Positions 14,210 through 22,243 of a DNA stretch of 64,000 nucleotides are shown one piece after another. The notes under the pieces were generated by a model. The model saw only the letters and a program-made list of their open reading frames with translations. It made no database searches and had not been told where the DNA came from. This stretch comes from Streptomyces armeniacus (GTDB taxonomy: Bacteria > Actinomycetota > Actinomycetes > Streptomycetales > Streptomycetaceae), in assembly GCF_003355155.1 (NCBI RefSeq), contig NZ_CP031320.1, positions 916,369 to 980,368 of the forward strand, read 5' to 3'. Every line of letters starts with the position of its first letter. Within the stretch, counting starts at the first letter, position 1. Position numbers and translations under genes: made by a program.

Positions 14210-15506
14210 ACGGGCCGCCGCTGAGCAGCCGCGTGATCTTCTCCGAGGCCGTACGGGCGGCCTTGCGCGCGTCCGCGCCGCGCAGGACGGCCGTCTGGTA
14301 CTCCTTCAGCGGGTTCCGCGCCTCCAGGTCGCCCCAGTGCGGTGACGCCGGGGTCGCGCGGCCGTTCTCCGCGGCCTTCGCCATCGCGGCGGCACCTGGC
14401 TCGCTCTCGAGCGCGCCGGTCAGCGTGGACTTGTTGGGCACGAAGCTCATCGTCCTCGCCATGCGCTGCTGCCAGTCGTCCGAGGCGAGCTGCTTGATGA
14501 ACTCGTAGCCCTCCTCCTGCGCGTCGCTCTTCTCCGGCATGATCAGCACGGAGCCGCCGGTGAAGACGGCGCCCGGCGTGCCGGCCTTCTTGCCGGGGAC
14601 CGGGAAGAAACCGAGCTTGCCCGCGAGTTCGGGGTTGGTGTCGGTGATCAGCTTCGCCGAGCCGGGCACGGCGATCAGCTGTGCGATCTCGCCCTTCGCA
14701 AAGACCTGCAGCTCGTCCGGATCGGCCTCGTCGGCGTCGGGGCGGGCCTCGCCGTACGACTGGAGGCGGGAGTAGAAGTCCATGCCGCGCAGCGCCTCCG
14801 GCGAGTCCACCTCGCCGGCCCAGCGGCCGCTGCGTTCGACGGCGAGGTCGCCGCCCTCGTCCCAGATGAAGCCGGCGAGCACGTACCAGTTCTGGCCGGG
14901 CAGATAGATGCCCTGCTGACCCGGCGGCCCGTCGAGGAGTTCGGTGGCGGACAGCCACTGCTCGCGGGTCCTGGGCGGCGACTCGATCCCGGCCTGCCTG
15001 AAGAGGTCCTTGCGGTAGATCACGACGCGGTTGGCGGCGTAGAAGGGCACGCCGAACTGGTAGCCGTCGACCTGGCCGGACGCGGCGAGCCCGTCGATCC
15101 AGTCGTCGCCGCCGAGGTCGACCACCTCGGTGGTGAAGTTCCGTACGCCGCCCGCCTCCACGTACTCGGCGACCTGCGTGTTGCCCACCTCGATGACGTC
15201 CGGGCCGTCGCCGGACCGGAGCGCCTTGTGCACCTTCTTGTTGATCCCCGGCCACTCGTGCACGGTGACGCTCGCCTCCACGCCGGGGTTGCGGGACTCG
15301 TAATCGTTCACGAAGTCCTTCGTGAACTCGTCGGTGAGACTGCCCTTCATCAGCCACACGTCGACGGTCGTCGTCCCGTCACCGCCCGAGTCGGACAGCG
15401 CTCCGCACCCCCCGACGAGCAGCACAGCCGCCATGGCGAACGCGAGAGCGCGCCGGGCGGACGCGGCGCTTCGCGCGTAGAGCCGCGGACTGGTCCGAGT
15501 GAGCAT
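14208..15506 (-). CDS. ABC transporter sugar-binding lipoprotein
   Basis: 432 aa, family-1 extracellular solute-binding protein. The N-terminus has a signal sequence (ALAFAMAAVLLVGGCGA) with the lipobox LVGGC, so the mature protein is lipid-anchored. TTTVDVWLMKGSLTDEFTKDF begins the mature domain; GDGPDVIEVGN and FPVPGKKAGTPGAVFTGGS are typical carbohydrate-binding-protein stretches. No permease or ATPase gene lies beside it, so it is an orphan here and must use membrane components encoded elsewhere. ATG 15506 is used. A promoter with an embedded palindrome is visible upstream, pointing to repressor control by a GntR- or LacI-type protein. Confidence 0.9.
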   Translation of the reverse strand: MLTRTSPRLYARSAASARRALAFAMAAVLLVGGCGALSDSGGDGTTTVDVWLMKGSLTDEFTKDFVNDYESRNPGVEASVTVHEWPGINKKVHKALRSGDGPDVIEVGNTQVAEYVEAGGVRNFTTEVVDLGGDDWIDGLAASGQVDGYQFGVPFYAANRVVIYRKDLFRQAGIESPPRTREQWLSATELLDGPPGQQGIYLPGQNWYVLAGFIWDEGGDLAVERSGRWAGEVDSPEALRGMDFYSRLQSYGEARPDADEADPDELQVFAKGEIAQLIAVPGSAKLITDTNPELAGKLGFFPVPGKKAGTPGAVFTGGSVLIMPEKSDAQEEGYEFIKQLASDDWQQRMARTMSFVPNKSTLTGALESEPGAAAMAKAAENGRATPASPHWGDLEARNPLKEYQTAVLRGADARKAARTASEKITRLLSGGP

Positions 15507-15581
15507 GCGGGCACCCCTTCGAGAGGTCTGACCAAGAGACCTTTGAGAACGTCCATGCGTGGGGGGTGTGGGAGAACAGAG

Positions 15582-15607
15582 TTGGCATAGACCAATCCCC
15601 CGGTCAA
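15582..15607 (-). promoter_or_regulatory. promoter -35 box with operator-like palindrome for the sugar-binding protein
   Basis: On the minus strand ttgacc (15602-15607) is a good -35 box. Just downstream lies ttggtctatgccaa (15582-15595), a TTGG-N6-CCAA palindrome that would occupy the -35/-10 spacer. It differs from the DasR-type core tggtctagacca at two positions. A repressor bound here would block RNA polymerase. DasR or another GntR regulator is a reasonable guess, not proven. Confidence 0.5.
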
Positions 15608-15648
15608 GGGGTTACCTGCGGGAAACCGCCTGTCCGCCCGCAGTTGGA

Positions 15649-15696
15649 CCGCCGTGCGGGGCGCTGTGCGGGGTGCCGTACGGGGCGCCGTACGGG
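15649..15696. repeat. four 12-bp tandem units upstream of a small membrane-protein stop
   Basis: The units accgccgtgcggg (one base longer), gcgctgtgcggg, gtgccgtacggg and gcgccgtacggg follow one another. They lie in the gap between the stop of the 70-aa protein gene (15746) and the promoter of the sugar-binding protein. No function is apparent. Confidence 0.6.
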
Positions 15697-15745
15697 TGTC
15701 CCGCACCGTCCGTCCGGCCGTCGCGCCGGCGCCGGACCGGACCTG

Positions 15746-15958
15746 TCACGCGTCCTTGGGGAGCTTCTCGGCGGCGGCGCCCACCGCCACCCCGAGGACG
15801 AGCAGCACGGTGCTCGCGTAGACCTCGTAGCCGTCCAGAAAGCCGATCCGGTGGGTCAGCGCCCACAGGTCGAACGAGCCGTCGGTGAACGTGTGCAGCA
15901 GGCCGCCGACGCCCTGGCTGACCAGGACGAAGCAGAGGGCGCCGAGGAGACTCTTCAT
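15746..15958 (-). CDS. small two-helix membrane protein, unknown
   Basis: 70 aa with two hydrophobic segments: LLGALCFVLVSQGVGGLL (about 4-21) and VYASTVLLVLGVAVGAAA (about 46-63), separated by a polar loop ending in DGYE. The C-terminus is EKLPKDA. I do not recognise a family. ATG 15958 gives codon usage like its neighbours. It is divergent from the sensor-kinase gene, 167 bp away. Confidence 0.6.
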   Translation of the reverse strand: MKSLLGALCFVLVSQGVGGLLHTFTDGSFDLWALTHRIGFLDGYEVYASTVLLVLGVAVGAAAEKLPKDA

Positions 15959-16016
15959 GCCGCGAGGCTAGAAGCCGCCGGGCGGGGCCGGTATCGGCCG
16001 ACGGCACCGTACGGTG

Positions 16017-16118
16017 CGACCAAAGTCGCGGAGAGCGCCCCGCTCTGTCGTTCCGAAGTACAAGCCTGCGCTCCGCGCCCCGCGGCGGTCCCGGAGCGCT
16101 CCCGGCGGAACGTAGATT
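16017..16118 (+). promoter_or_regulatory. inverted repeat and -10 box in front of the sensor kinase, probably leaderless
   Basis: gcgaccaaagtcgc (about 16018-16031) is a perfect 5-bp inverted repeat around caaa, of a kind often seen before NarL-type two-component genes and so possibly the autoregulatory site. tagatt at 16113-16118 is a plausible -10. Transcription would start about 7 nt later, at or next to the GTG start codon 16126, and no ribosome site precedes that GTG. I infer a leaderless transcript. Confidence 0.4.
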
Positions 16119-16125
16119 CGTCGGT

Positions 16126-17250
16126 GTGCGCCGTACACCCCGCGACTGGCTCGCCGACATCAGCCTGTTCCTGTGCGCGGCGGGCTTCTCCGTCCTCACG
16201 TTCGACTCGGTGGTCCCGGAGGGCCTGTCGCCCGCCGTGCTGTTCGTCGACCAGCTGACGGGCGCGCTGGCGTGCGCCGCGCTGTTCCTGCGGCGGCGGT
16301 GGCCCGTGCAGCTCACCGTCGTGCTGCTGGTGGCGGGGACGATGTCGCACTTCGTGACCGGGGCGGTCCTGGTCGCGCTGTTCACCGTGGCCACGTGCCG
16401 CCCGCCGCGTACGACGGCATGGGTCGCCGTGCTCGCGTTCGCCCCGTTCCCGGTGTTCCTCGCGCAGGGCCCCGAGCTGGACCGGCCCGCGACCGCCTCC
16501 GCCATCACCTACTTCGCGCTGGTGGCCGCGACCATCGGCTGGGGCCTGTACGTGCGCTCCCGCCGCGAGCTCGTGCGGTCGCTCCGCGAGCGCGCCGAAC
16601 GCGCCGGGGAGGAGGCGCGGCGGCAGGCGCGGGAGGACATCGCACGCGAGATGCACGACGTGCTCGCCCACCGGCTGTCGCTGCTGAGCGTGCACGCGGG
16701 GGCGCTGGAGTTCAACCCGGGCGCCCCCGAGGCGGAGGTGCGCCGCGCCGCCGGGGTGATCCGCGACAGCGCGCACCAGGCGCTGGAGGACATGCGGGAG
16801 ATCATCGGCGTGCTCCGCGGCGACAGCGACGGCGGCCGGCCCCAGCCGGTGCTCGCCGACCTGGAACGCCTCGCGGACGAGTCCCGTGCGGCGGGCGCCC
16901 GCGTCACGCTGCACCAGCGCGTCGCGCGCCCGGAGGACGCCCCGGCGCTCACCGGCCGTACGGCGTACCGCATCGCGCAGGAAGGGCTGACGAACGCGCG
17001 CAAGCACGCACCGGACGCCGAGGTGACCCTGACGGTGAGCGGCGCCCCCGATGACGGCCTCACCGTTGAGGTGCGCAACGTTGCGGCGTCCGCGCCGCCC
17101 GCCGTCCCGGACGACGGCGCCGCCGTCCCGGGCGGCGGGCAGGGGCTCATCGGCCTGGCCGAACGGACCCGGCTGGTCGGCGGCGAGCTGGAACACGGCC
17201 GTACCGGCGCTGACTTCAGGCTCCGGGCCTGGCTACCGTGGCGGGCATGA
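16126..17250 (+). CDS. two-component sensor histidine kinase (HisKA_3, NarL type)
   Basis: 374 aa. Four or five membrane helices (about residues 10-145; LFLCAAGFSVLTF, LAFAPFPVFLAQG, AITYFALVAATIGWGLYV) form the sensor, with a long coiled-coil-like linker rich in Arg and Glu. The dimerisation box REDIAREMHDVLAHRLSLLS holds the phospho-acceptor His. The ATPase domain shows TAYRIAQEGLTNARKHAP (N box) and GGGQGLIGLAERTRLVGG (G box). It is co-transcribed with the response regulator, overlapping by ATGA. The signal is unknown; DesK-like kinases of this shape often respond to envelope stress. Confidence 0.93.
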   Translation: MRRTPRDWLADISLFLCAAGFSVLTFDSVVPEGLSPAVLFVDQLTGALACAALFLRRRWPVQLTVVLLVAGTMSHFVTGAVLVALFTVATCRPPRTTAWVAVLAFAPFPVFLAQGPELDRPATASAITYFALVAATIGWGLYVRSRRELVRSLRERAERAGEEARRQAREDIAREMHDVLAHRLSLLSVHAGALEFNPGAPEAEVRRAAGVIRDSAHQALEDMREIIGVLRGDSDGGRPQPVLADLERLADESRAAGARVTLHQRVARPEDAPALTGRTAYRIAQEGLTNARKHAPDAEVTLTVSGAPDDGLTVEVRNVAASAPPAVPDDGAAVPGGGQGLIGLAERTRLVGGELEHGRTGADFRLRAWLPWRA

Positions 17251-17912
17251 CCATCCGCGTCCTCCTCGTCGACGACGACCCCCTCGTACGCGCCGGGCTG
17301 AAGCTCATGCTCGGCGGCCTTCCCGACATCGAGACCGCGGGGGAGGCCGCCGACGGCTCCGAGGTGCTGCCCCTCGTGGACGAGCTCGCACCGGACGTGG
17401 TGCTGATGGACATCCGCATGCCGACGGTGGACGGGCTCACCGCCACCGAGACGCTGCGCGCGCGGTCCGGCTCGCCGGAGATCATCGTCCTCACCACCTT
17501 CGACGCGGACGAGCACGTGCTGCGCGCACTCCGCGCCGGAGCGGCGGGCTTCCTGCTGAAAGACACGCCGCCCGCCGAAATCGTGGCCGCCGTACGGAAG
17601 GTGGCGGCGGGCGATCCGGCGCTGTCGCCGACCGTCACCCGGCAGCTCATCCGGCACGTCGCCGGGTCGGACCTGGACGCCCGGCGCGCCCGTGCCGCCG
17701 CCGTGCTCGGCTCGCTCGGGGAGCGGGAGCGCGAAGTTGCGCTCGGGGTGGGGCGCGGAGAGTCGAACGCGGAGATCGCGGGCGCGCTGCACATGAGCGT
17801 GCCGACGGTCAAGACGCACGTGTCCCGCATCCTCGCCAAGCTCGGCCTGAACAACCGGGTCCAGATCGCGCTGCTGGCCCACGACGCGGGCCTGCTGGAG
17901 ACCGGCCCCTAG
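17247..17912 (+). CDS. two-component response regulator (NarL/LuxR type)
   Basis: 221 aa from ATG 17247, chosen because it gives the ATGA overlap with the kinase stop; a GTG 9 bp earlier is less likely. The receiver domain (1-120) has the acidic pair in LLVDDDPLVRAG, the phospho-acceptor Asp in DVVLMDIRMPTVDG, a conserved Thr in IVLTTF and Lys in FLLKDTPP. The C-terminal LuxR HTH is LGEREREVALGVGRGESNAE followed by HMSVPTVKTHVSRILAKLGL (about 155-210). It pairs with the kinase in front of it and probably autoregulates the operon. Confidence 0.94.
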   Translation: MTIRVLLVDDDPLVRAGLKLMLGGLPDIETAGEAADGSEVLPLVDELAPDVVLMDIRMPTVDGLTATETLRARSGSPEIIVLTTFDADEHVLRALRAGAAGFLLKDTPPAEIVAAVRKVAAGDPALSPTVTRQLIRHVAGSDLDARRARAAAVLGSLGEREREVALGVGRGESNAEIAGALHMSVPTVKTHVSRILAKLGLNNRVQIALLAHDAGLLETGP

Positions 17913-17974
17913 GGCGTACGGGGCCCGCGGGGGGCGTACGGGAATCCTGTGCGCGCGGGCGTGTTGAAGGAGAC

Positions 17975-19048
17975 ATGAACGACCAGGCCCAGCACCCGCA
18001 GCCGACCCGCTACTCCATCCTGGACCGCTCCCTCGTCCGCGAGGGCGACCGGCCGGACACGGTGCTGCGCGAGACCGTACGGTTCGCGCAGCAGGCGGAG
18101 GAGCTGGGCTACCACCGGTTCTGGGTCTCCGAGCACCACGGCGTGCCCGGCGTCGCCGGATCCGCGCCCACCGTGCTCGCCGCCGCGGTGGCCTCCGCCA
18201 CCTCGCGGATCAGGGTCGGCACGGGCGGCGTGATGCTGCCCAACCACCCGCCGCTGGTCGTCGCCGAGCAGTTCGGCGTGCTGGAGTCGCTGTTCCCCGG
18301 GCGCGTCGACATGGGCCTGGGCCGCTCCGTCGGCTTCACCGGCGGCGTACGCCGCGCGCTGGGCGCCGGCAAGGACGCGGCCGACGGCTTCAGCGGGCAA
18401 CTCACCGAGCTGCTCGGGTACTTCGAGGGCGGCGGCCGGGTGACCGCGCTCCCCGCCGACGGCCTGCGGGTGCCCGCCTTCGTGCTGGCCACCGGCGCCG
18501 GCGCGGACATCGCCGCCGCGCACGGACTGCCACTGGTGATCGGCGGGCCCGGACGGGACACCGGGCGGCTGCGCGCGGCGATCGACCGCTACCGCGCCGC
18601 GTTCCGCGCCCCGGAAGGGCCCGCGGCGTACGACGCCGGGCGCCGCCCGTACGTCATCGTCTCCGTCAGCGCCGCGGCCGCCGCGACCCGCGCCCGCGCG
18701 GAACTGCTCCAGATCCCCGAGGCGTGGTCGACGGCCGTGTCCCGCACCCGCGGCGTCTTCACGCCGCTGGCACCCGCCGCCGACGTGCTCGCACGGGAGA
18801 TGACCGGACGGGAGCGCACGTACTACGACGAGGCCCGTGCCTCGCAGGTGTACGGCACCGCCGGCGAGGTGGCCGGGGAGCTCGCCCGTTTCGTACGGGA
18901 AACGGGCGCGGACGAGGTCCTGCTGACCCTGAACACCCACGACCCGGCGGACCGCCTCGACTCCTACCGGCGGCTCGCCGCCCAACTCGCCCTCACGGGC
19001 CCGGGCGAGGGCGCCCGCACCGGGGGCGTACGCGTCAGCGCGGCATGA
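17975..19048 (+). CDS. LLM-class flavin-dependent oxidoreductase (luciferase-like monooxygenase, MsnO8 type)
   Basis: 357 aa from ATG 17975 with gaaggag 5 nt upstream. The family hallmarks are FAQQAEELGYHRFWVSEHHG near the N-terminus, RIRVGTGGVMLPNHPPLVVAEQFGVLE and FPGRVDMGLGRS. The enzyme uses reduced flavin (FMNH2 or F420) in an alpha/beta barrel, and the substrate is not predictable. It stands alone, and its end overlaps the convergent carboxyltransferase gene by 14 bp. Confidence 0.9.
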   Translation: MNDQAQHPQPTRYSILDRSLVREGDRPDTVLRETVRFAQQAEELGYHRFWVSEHHGVPGVAGSAPTVLAAAVASATSRIRVGTGGVMLPNHPPLVVAEQFGVLESLFPGRVDMGLGRSVGFTGGVRRALGAGKDAADGFSGQLTELLGYFEGGGRVTALPADGLRVPAFVLATGAGADIAAAHGLPLVIGGPGRDTGRLRAAIDRYRAAFRAPEGPAAYDAGRRPYVIVSVSAAAAATRARAELLQIPEAWSTAVSRTRGVFTPLAPAADVLAREMTGRERTYYDEARASQVYGTAGEVAGELARFVRETGADEVLLTLNTHDPADRLDSYRRLAAQLALTGPGEGARTGGVRVSAA

Positions 19049-20465
19049 TCCCGCGCGCCACCCCGAGTTCCACCAGGTCCTGCGGGCGCAGCCGGAGCTG
19101 GCCGGCCGTCGTACGGGCGTCCTCCGGGCCGCGCTTGAGGATGGCGGCGGCGAGCTCGGGCGCGATCACCGAGAAGTAACTGTCCGGCGTGACCCAGGTG
19201 TTGCCCGGCGCGGCCAGCGCCAGCGCGCCCCCGGAGCCGCCCTCGCCGATGACGAGCGTGGTGACCGGCACGGACGCGGTCGCCACCGCGTCGAAGCACT
19301 CCGCGATGGCGGCCCCGGCGCCCGCCCGTTCGGCCTCCGCGCCGTTCGCGGCGCCCGGTGTGTCGACGAGGGTGAGCACCGGGATGCCCAGCCGCCCGGC
19401 GAGCCGGATCAGGCGCGCGGCCGTACGGAACCCGGCCGGCCGGGTGGGCGTGCCGCATTGGGCGGCGTACGCGACGGACGTGCCGTCCGGAAGCTGTCCG
19501 AAACCGCACCGCATGCCGTCGTCCGTGCCGCCGCAGCGGTCACCGCTGAGCTCCTCGCGGAGCACGCAGTGCGCGTCGAGGTACGCGTCGGCGCGCGGCC
19601 GGTGCGGCGCCCGGGCCCGCGTCACGGCGTCCCAGCCCGACGCGGGCAGGCCCGCGTCGCCCAGCGCGCGCGGCGGCTCGGCGGCGGGAACGGCGCCTGC
19701 GCCGGTGTTCGTGCCGCCTGTGCCCGTGCCGCCGCCTGTACCCGCCCCGGCTGTGCCGCCGGTGAGCAGCGCGAGCCAGCGCCCGAGCGCGCCGCGCAGC
19801 TGCCCGTACGGCACGATTCGGTCGATGTGGCCGGTCGCCAGCTGGCTCTCCGCGGTGTACGCGTACGGGTCGGCGCCGGGCGGCCGGACCCGGGAGCCCG
19901 CGAAGCCCACCTGGGCCTCCGGCAGCGCCAGTACGACGTCGGCGCCCGCGCCGAGCGTGGCCCAGCCCCCGCCGGTCGCCGGGTCGCGCAGCACCGCCGT
20001 CTGCGGCTTCCCCGCGGCACGCGTCAGCGCGGACTGGCGGGCCACCCGCTGGAGTTGGGTGAGCGCCCGCATGCCCTCCTGCATGCGGCTGCCGCCGGTC
20101 GCGATCAGGGAGACCACGGGCAGCCGGCGCGCGCGGGCGACCGTATGCGCGGCCTCGACGCGGTCGCCGGTGCGTTCGCCGAGCGAGCCGCCGAGGAAGC
20201 CGAACTCGAAGGCCAGCAGTACCGCTTCGGTGCCGCCGACCCGCGCCGTGCCGCACACCACCGACTCGGACTCGCCGGTACGCGCGGACGCGCGGGCACG
20301 CGCGGCGCCGTAGCCCTCCCAGCCCAGGGGCCCGTCACCGGCGTCCGGTGCGCCGCCCTGCGCGGGCCCTTCCGCCCCGGACCCGCCCGCCGCGGGGTCC
20401 GGCAGCTCCGTGAAGTCGTCGGTGAGCGCGGCGAGCACCGTACGGGCCGGCGCGCGCTCAGGCAT
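19035..20465 (-). CDS. acyl-CoA carboxyltransferase (fused beta/alpha halves), downstream of a MatB-like gene
   Basis: 476 aa. The first half has crotonase-fold carboxyltransferase features: VEAAHTVARARRLPVVSLIA followed by TGGSRMQEG, and LPEAQVGFAGSRVRPPG. A Gly/Thr/Ala-rich linker leads into a second half with RLIRLAGRLGIPVLTLVDTP and VTTLVIGEGGSGGALALAAP, the oxyanion-hole motifs of the alpha-type half. Such fused proteins move carboxyl groups between biotin or acyl-CoA donors (acetyl-/propionyl-CoA carboxylase, malonate decarboxylase). It is shorter than a PCC beta subunit (~530 aa) and shows no zinc ribbon. The start overlaps the stop of the synthetase gene (ATGCCTGA), so the two are co-translated. 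The pair resembles SCO2444-SCO2445 of S. coelicolor as I recall it. Confidence 0.8.
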   Translation of the reverse strand: MPERAPARTVLAALTDDFTELPDPAAGGSGAEGPAQGGAPDAGDGPLGWEGYGAARARASARTGESESVVCGTARVGGTEAVLLAFEFGFLGGSLGERTGDRVEAAHTVARARRLPVVSLIATGGSRMQEGMRALTQLQRVARQSALTRAAGKPQTAVLRDPATGGGWATLGAGADVVLALPEAQVGFAGSRVRPPGADPYAYTAESQLATGHIDRIVPYGQLRGALGRWLALLTGGTAGAGTGGGTGTGGTNTGAGAVPAAEPPRALGDAGLPASGWDAVTRARAPHRPRADAYLDAHCVLREELSGDRCGGTDDGMRCGFGQLPDGTSVAYAAQCGTPTRPAGFRTAARLIRLAGRLGIPVLTLVDTPGAANGAEAERAGAGAAIAECFDAVATASVPVTTLVIGEGGSGGALALAAPGNTWVTPDSYFSVIAPELAAAILKRGPEDARTTAGQLRLRPQDLVELGVARGIMPR

Positions 20466-21930
20466 GCAGGGCCCGCTTCAGCACCTTGCCCATGTCGTTG
20501 CGCGGCAGCCCGTCGCGGAACCGTACCGCCCGCGGCCGCTTGTGCGGCGCGAGCTGGGTCGCCACGTGGTCGGCCAGCGCCTGCGCGTCGGGCGGGCTCA
20601 GGGCGTCGGCGGGCACGATCCAGGCGACGACGCGTTCGCCGAGGTCAGGGTCGGGCTCGCCGGTGACCGCCACCTCGGCCACCTGCGGGTGCTCCAGCAG
20701 GACGTTCTCGATCTCACCGGCGCCGATCTTGTAACCACCGCTCTTGATGAGGTCGGTGGCCTTGCGTCCGACGATGCGCACGGAGCCGTCCGGGTCCCGG
20801 GCCGCCATGTCGCCCGTACGGAACCAGCCGCCGTCCGCGAACGCCTCCTGTGTCGCGTCCGGCCGGTTGAGGTACTCGGTGAACAGGTTCGCGCCGCGCA
20901 CCTGGATCTCGCCCACGCTCTCGCCGTCTGCCGGAACGGCCGGTTCGCCGGACTCGTCGACCAGCCGGAGCCCGACGCCGGGCAGCGGTACGCCGACGCT
21001 GCCGGTGGCGCTGTCGCCGTCCACGCGCACGCTGGTGTTCATCAGCGTCTCGGTCATGCCGTAGCGCTCGATGACGCGCTGTCCGGTGGCCTTCGTGAGC
21101 CGCTGGTGGTCGCTCACCGGCAGCGCCGCCGAACCCGACACGAGCAGCCGGGCGCCGGAGAGGGCGGAGCCGAGGGCGGGGTCGTCGCCGACGGCCTCCG
21201 CCATGCGGTGGTACATCGTCGGCACTCCGAAGAACATCGTGCCGCCGTCGGCCAGTTCGGCCGCGACGGCCTCCGTGCCGAACCGGCCGAGGTGCCGTAC
21301 GGAGCCGCCTCGGCGCAGCGGGCCCAGCACGCCGAGCACGAGCCCGTGTACGTGGAACAGCGGCAGCGCGTGCACGAGGACGTCGCGGTCCGTCCACTGC
21401 CAGGCGTCGGCGAGGCCGTCCAGCGTGTGCGCGAGCGCGCGGCGCGGGAGGACGACGCCCTTGGGCGGGCCCGTGGTACCGGAGGTGTAGATGATCAGTG
21501 CGGTGGTCTCCTCGCCCGGCTCGGGCGGCAGTTCCACGCTGTGCGGCCCGGTTCCGGGTGCGTCCGGGGCGGCGTCCGGCGTCACGTCGACGTCCGTACG
21601 GGGCACCTCCGCCAGCTCGGCGGGCAGCTCCGCGCCGGGAGCGGCGAGAACGGTGGCCGGTGCGCTGTCGGCCACGATGTGCGCGAGTTCCCGGCCGCCC
21701 GTACGGGGGTTGACGGGGACGGCGGGCACGCCCGCCAGCAGCGCCGCGACGACCCCGACGGCGGTCTCCAGGCTGGGCGTCGCCCAGACGGCGACGCGGC
21801 CCGCCGTACGGATGCGCGCCGCCAACGGGGCCGCCGCACCGGCCAGTCCGGCGTACGTCAGCGTGCGCTCGCCGAAGCGGAGAGCCGTGTGTGGCGCGGC
21901 CTCGCGGACGGCGGGGAAGAGCGGGGTCAC
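20458..21930 (-). CDS. matB: AMP-forming acyl-CoA synthetase, malonyl-CoA synthetase (MatB)-like
   Basis: 490 aa from GTG 21930 (VTPLFPAVREAA), chosen over an ATG 48 bp upstream because aaggag lies just before it and MatB proteins are about 485-510 aa. ANL motifs are clear: P-loop IIYTSGTTGPPKGVVL, A5 RYGMTETLMN, A7 WFRTGDMAARDPDG, A8 IVGRKATDLIKSGGYKIGAGE and the catalytic Lys in PRNDMGKVLKR. The substrate-pocket signature (PLFHVHGLVLGVLGPLRRGG, FFGVPTMYHRM) is that of MatB, which makes malonyl- or methylmalonyl-CoA from the free diacid. The downstream carboxyltransferase fits malonate metabolism. The gene symbol is a strong guess. Confidence 0.82.
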   Translation of the reverse strand: MTPLFPAVREAAPHTALRFGERTLTYAGLAGAAAPLAARIRTAGRVAVWATPSLETAVGVVAALLAGVPAVPVNPRTGGRELAHIVADSAPATVLAAPGAELPAELAEVPRTDVDVTPDAAPDAPGTGPHSVELPPEPGEETTALIIYTSGTTGPPKGVVLPRRALAHTLDGLADAWQWTDRDVLVHALPLFHVHGLVLGVLGPLRRGGSVRHLGRFGTEAVAAELADGGTMFFGVPTMYHRMAEAVGDDPALGSALSGARLLVSGSAALPVSDHQRLTKATGQRVIERYGMTETLMNTSVRVDGDSATGSVGVPLPGVGLRLVDESGEPAVPADGESVGEIQVRGANLFTEYLNRPDATQEAFADGGWFRTGDMAARDPDGSVRIVGRKATDLIKSGGYKIGAGEIENVLLEHPQVAEVAVTGEPDPDLGERVVAWIVPADALSPPDAQALADHVATQLAPHKRPRAVRFRDGLPRNDMGKVLKRALHA

Positions 21931-22091
21931 CCGTGCTCCTTCGCTCTCGGGAGTTCGGGCGGCCGGGCGGCTGCCCATGTCGGGGCCAGCATCTCACCCG
22001 GGGCTTGCGCGCCGGTTGCGGGGCGGCGGCGGGGGAGTGGCGCGCGCCGGTCACGGGCGGGCTGGCCGGGACGGGCGCAGGTGCCTCGGCA

Positions 22092-22149
22092 AGGAAAGTA
22101 AGGAAACTTTCCTATCACTCTTGACGGGGCGGTGAAACCTCCCTAGCTT
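22092..22149 (+). promoter_or_regulatory. promoter of the GH5 cellulase gene with an upstream palindromic operator
   Basis: ttgacg (22121-22126) and tagctt (22144-22149) are separated by exactly 17 bp, a strong sigma-70-type promoter for this group. Immediately upstream is the perfect 8-bp inverted repeat aggaaagt-N6-actttcct (22092-22113). Similar ggaaa...tttcc palindromes occur before secreted glycoside hydrolase genes in Streptomyces and are, as I recall, bound by ROK-type repressors. It does not match the CebR box tgggagcgctccca. Confidence 0.65.
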
Positions 22150-22243
22150 TCACGCCACCCCCACCGCACCAACGGGCCCTCGTGTCCCTCCACTTCGAGC
22201 TCCCCTTCCCCCCACGGATTCCCCCACAAAGGAGGCACCACCG

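Noticed and set aside
16093..16102. GGAGCGCTCC, the core of the CebR (cellobiose repressor) box
   Set aside because: It lacks the outer T-G/C-A bases, lies in front of a two-component kinase rather than a sugar gene, and a GC-rich 10-bp palindrome is common by chance here.
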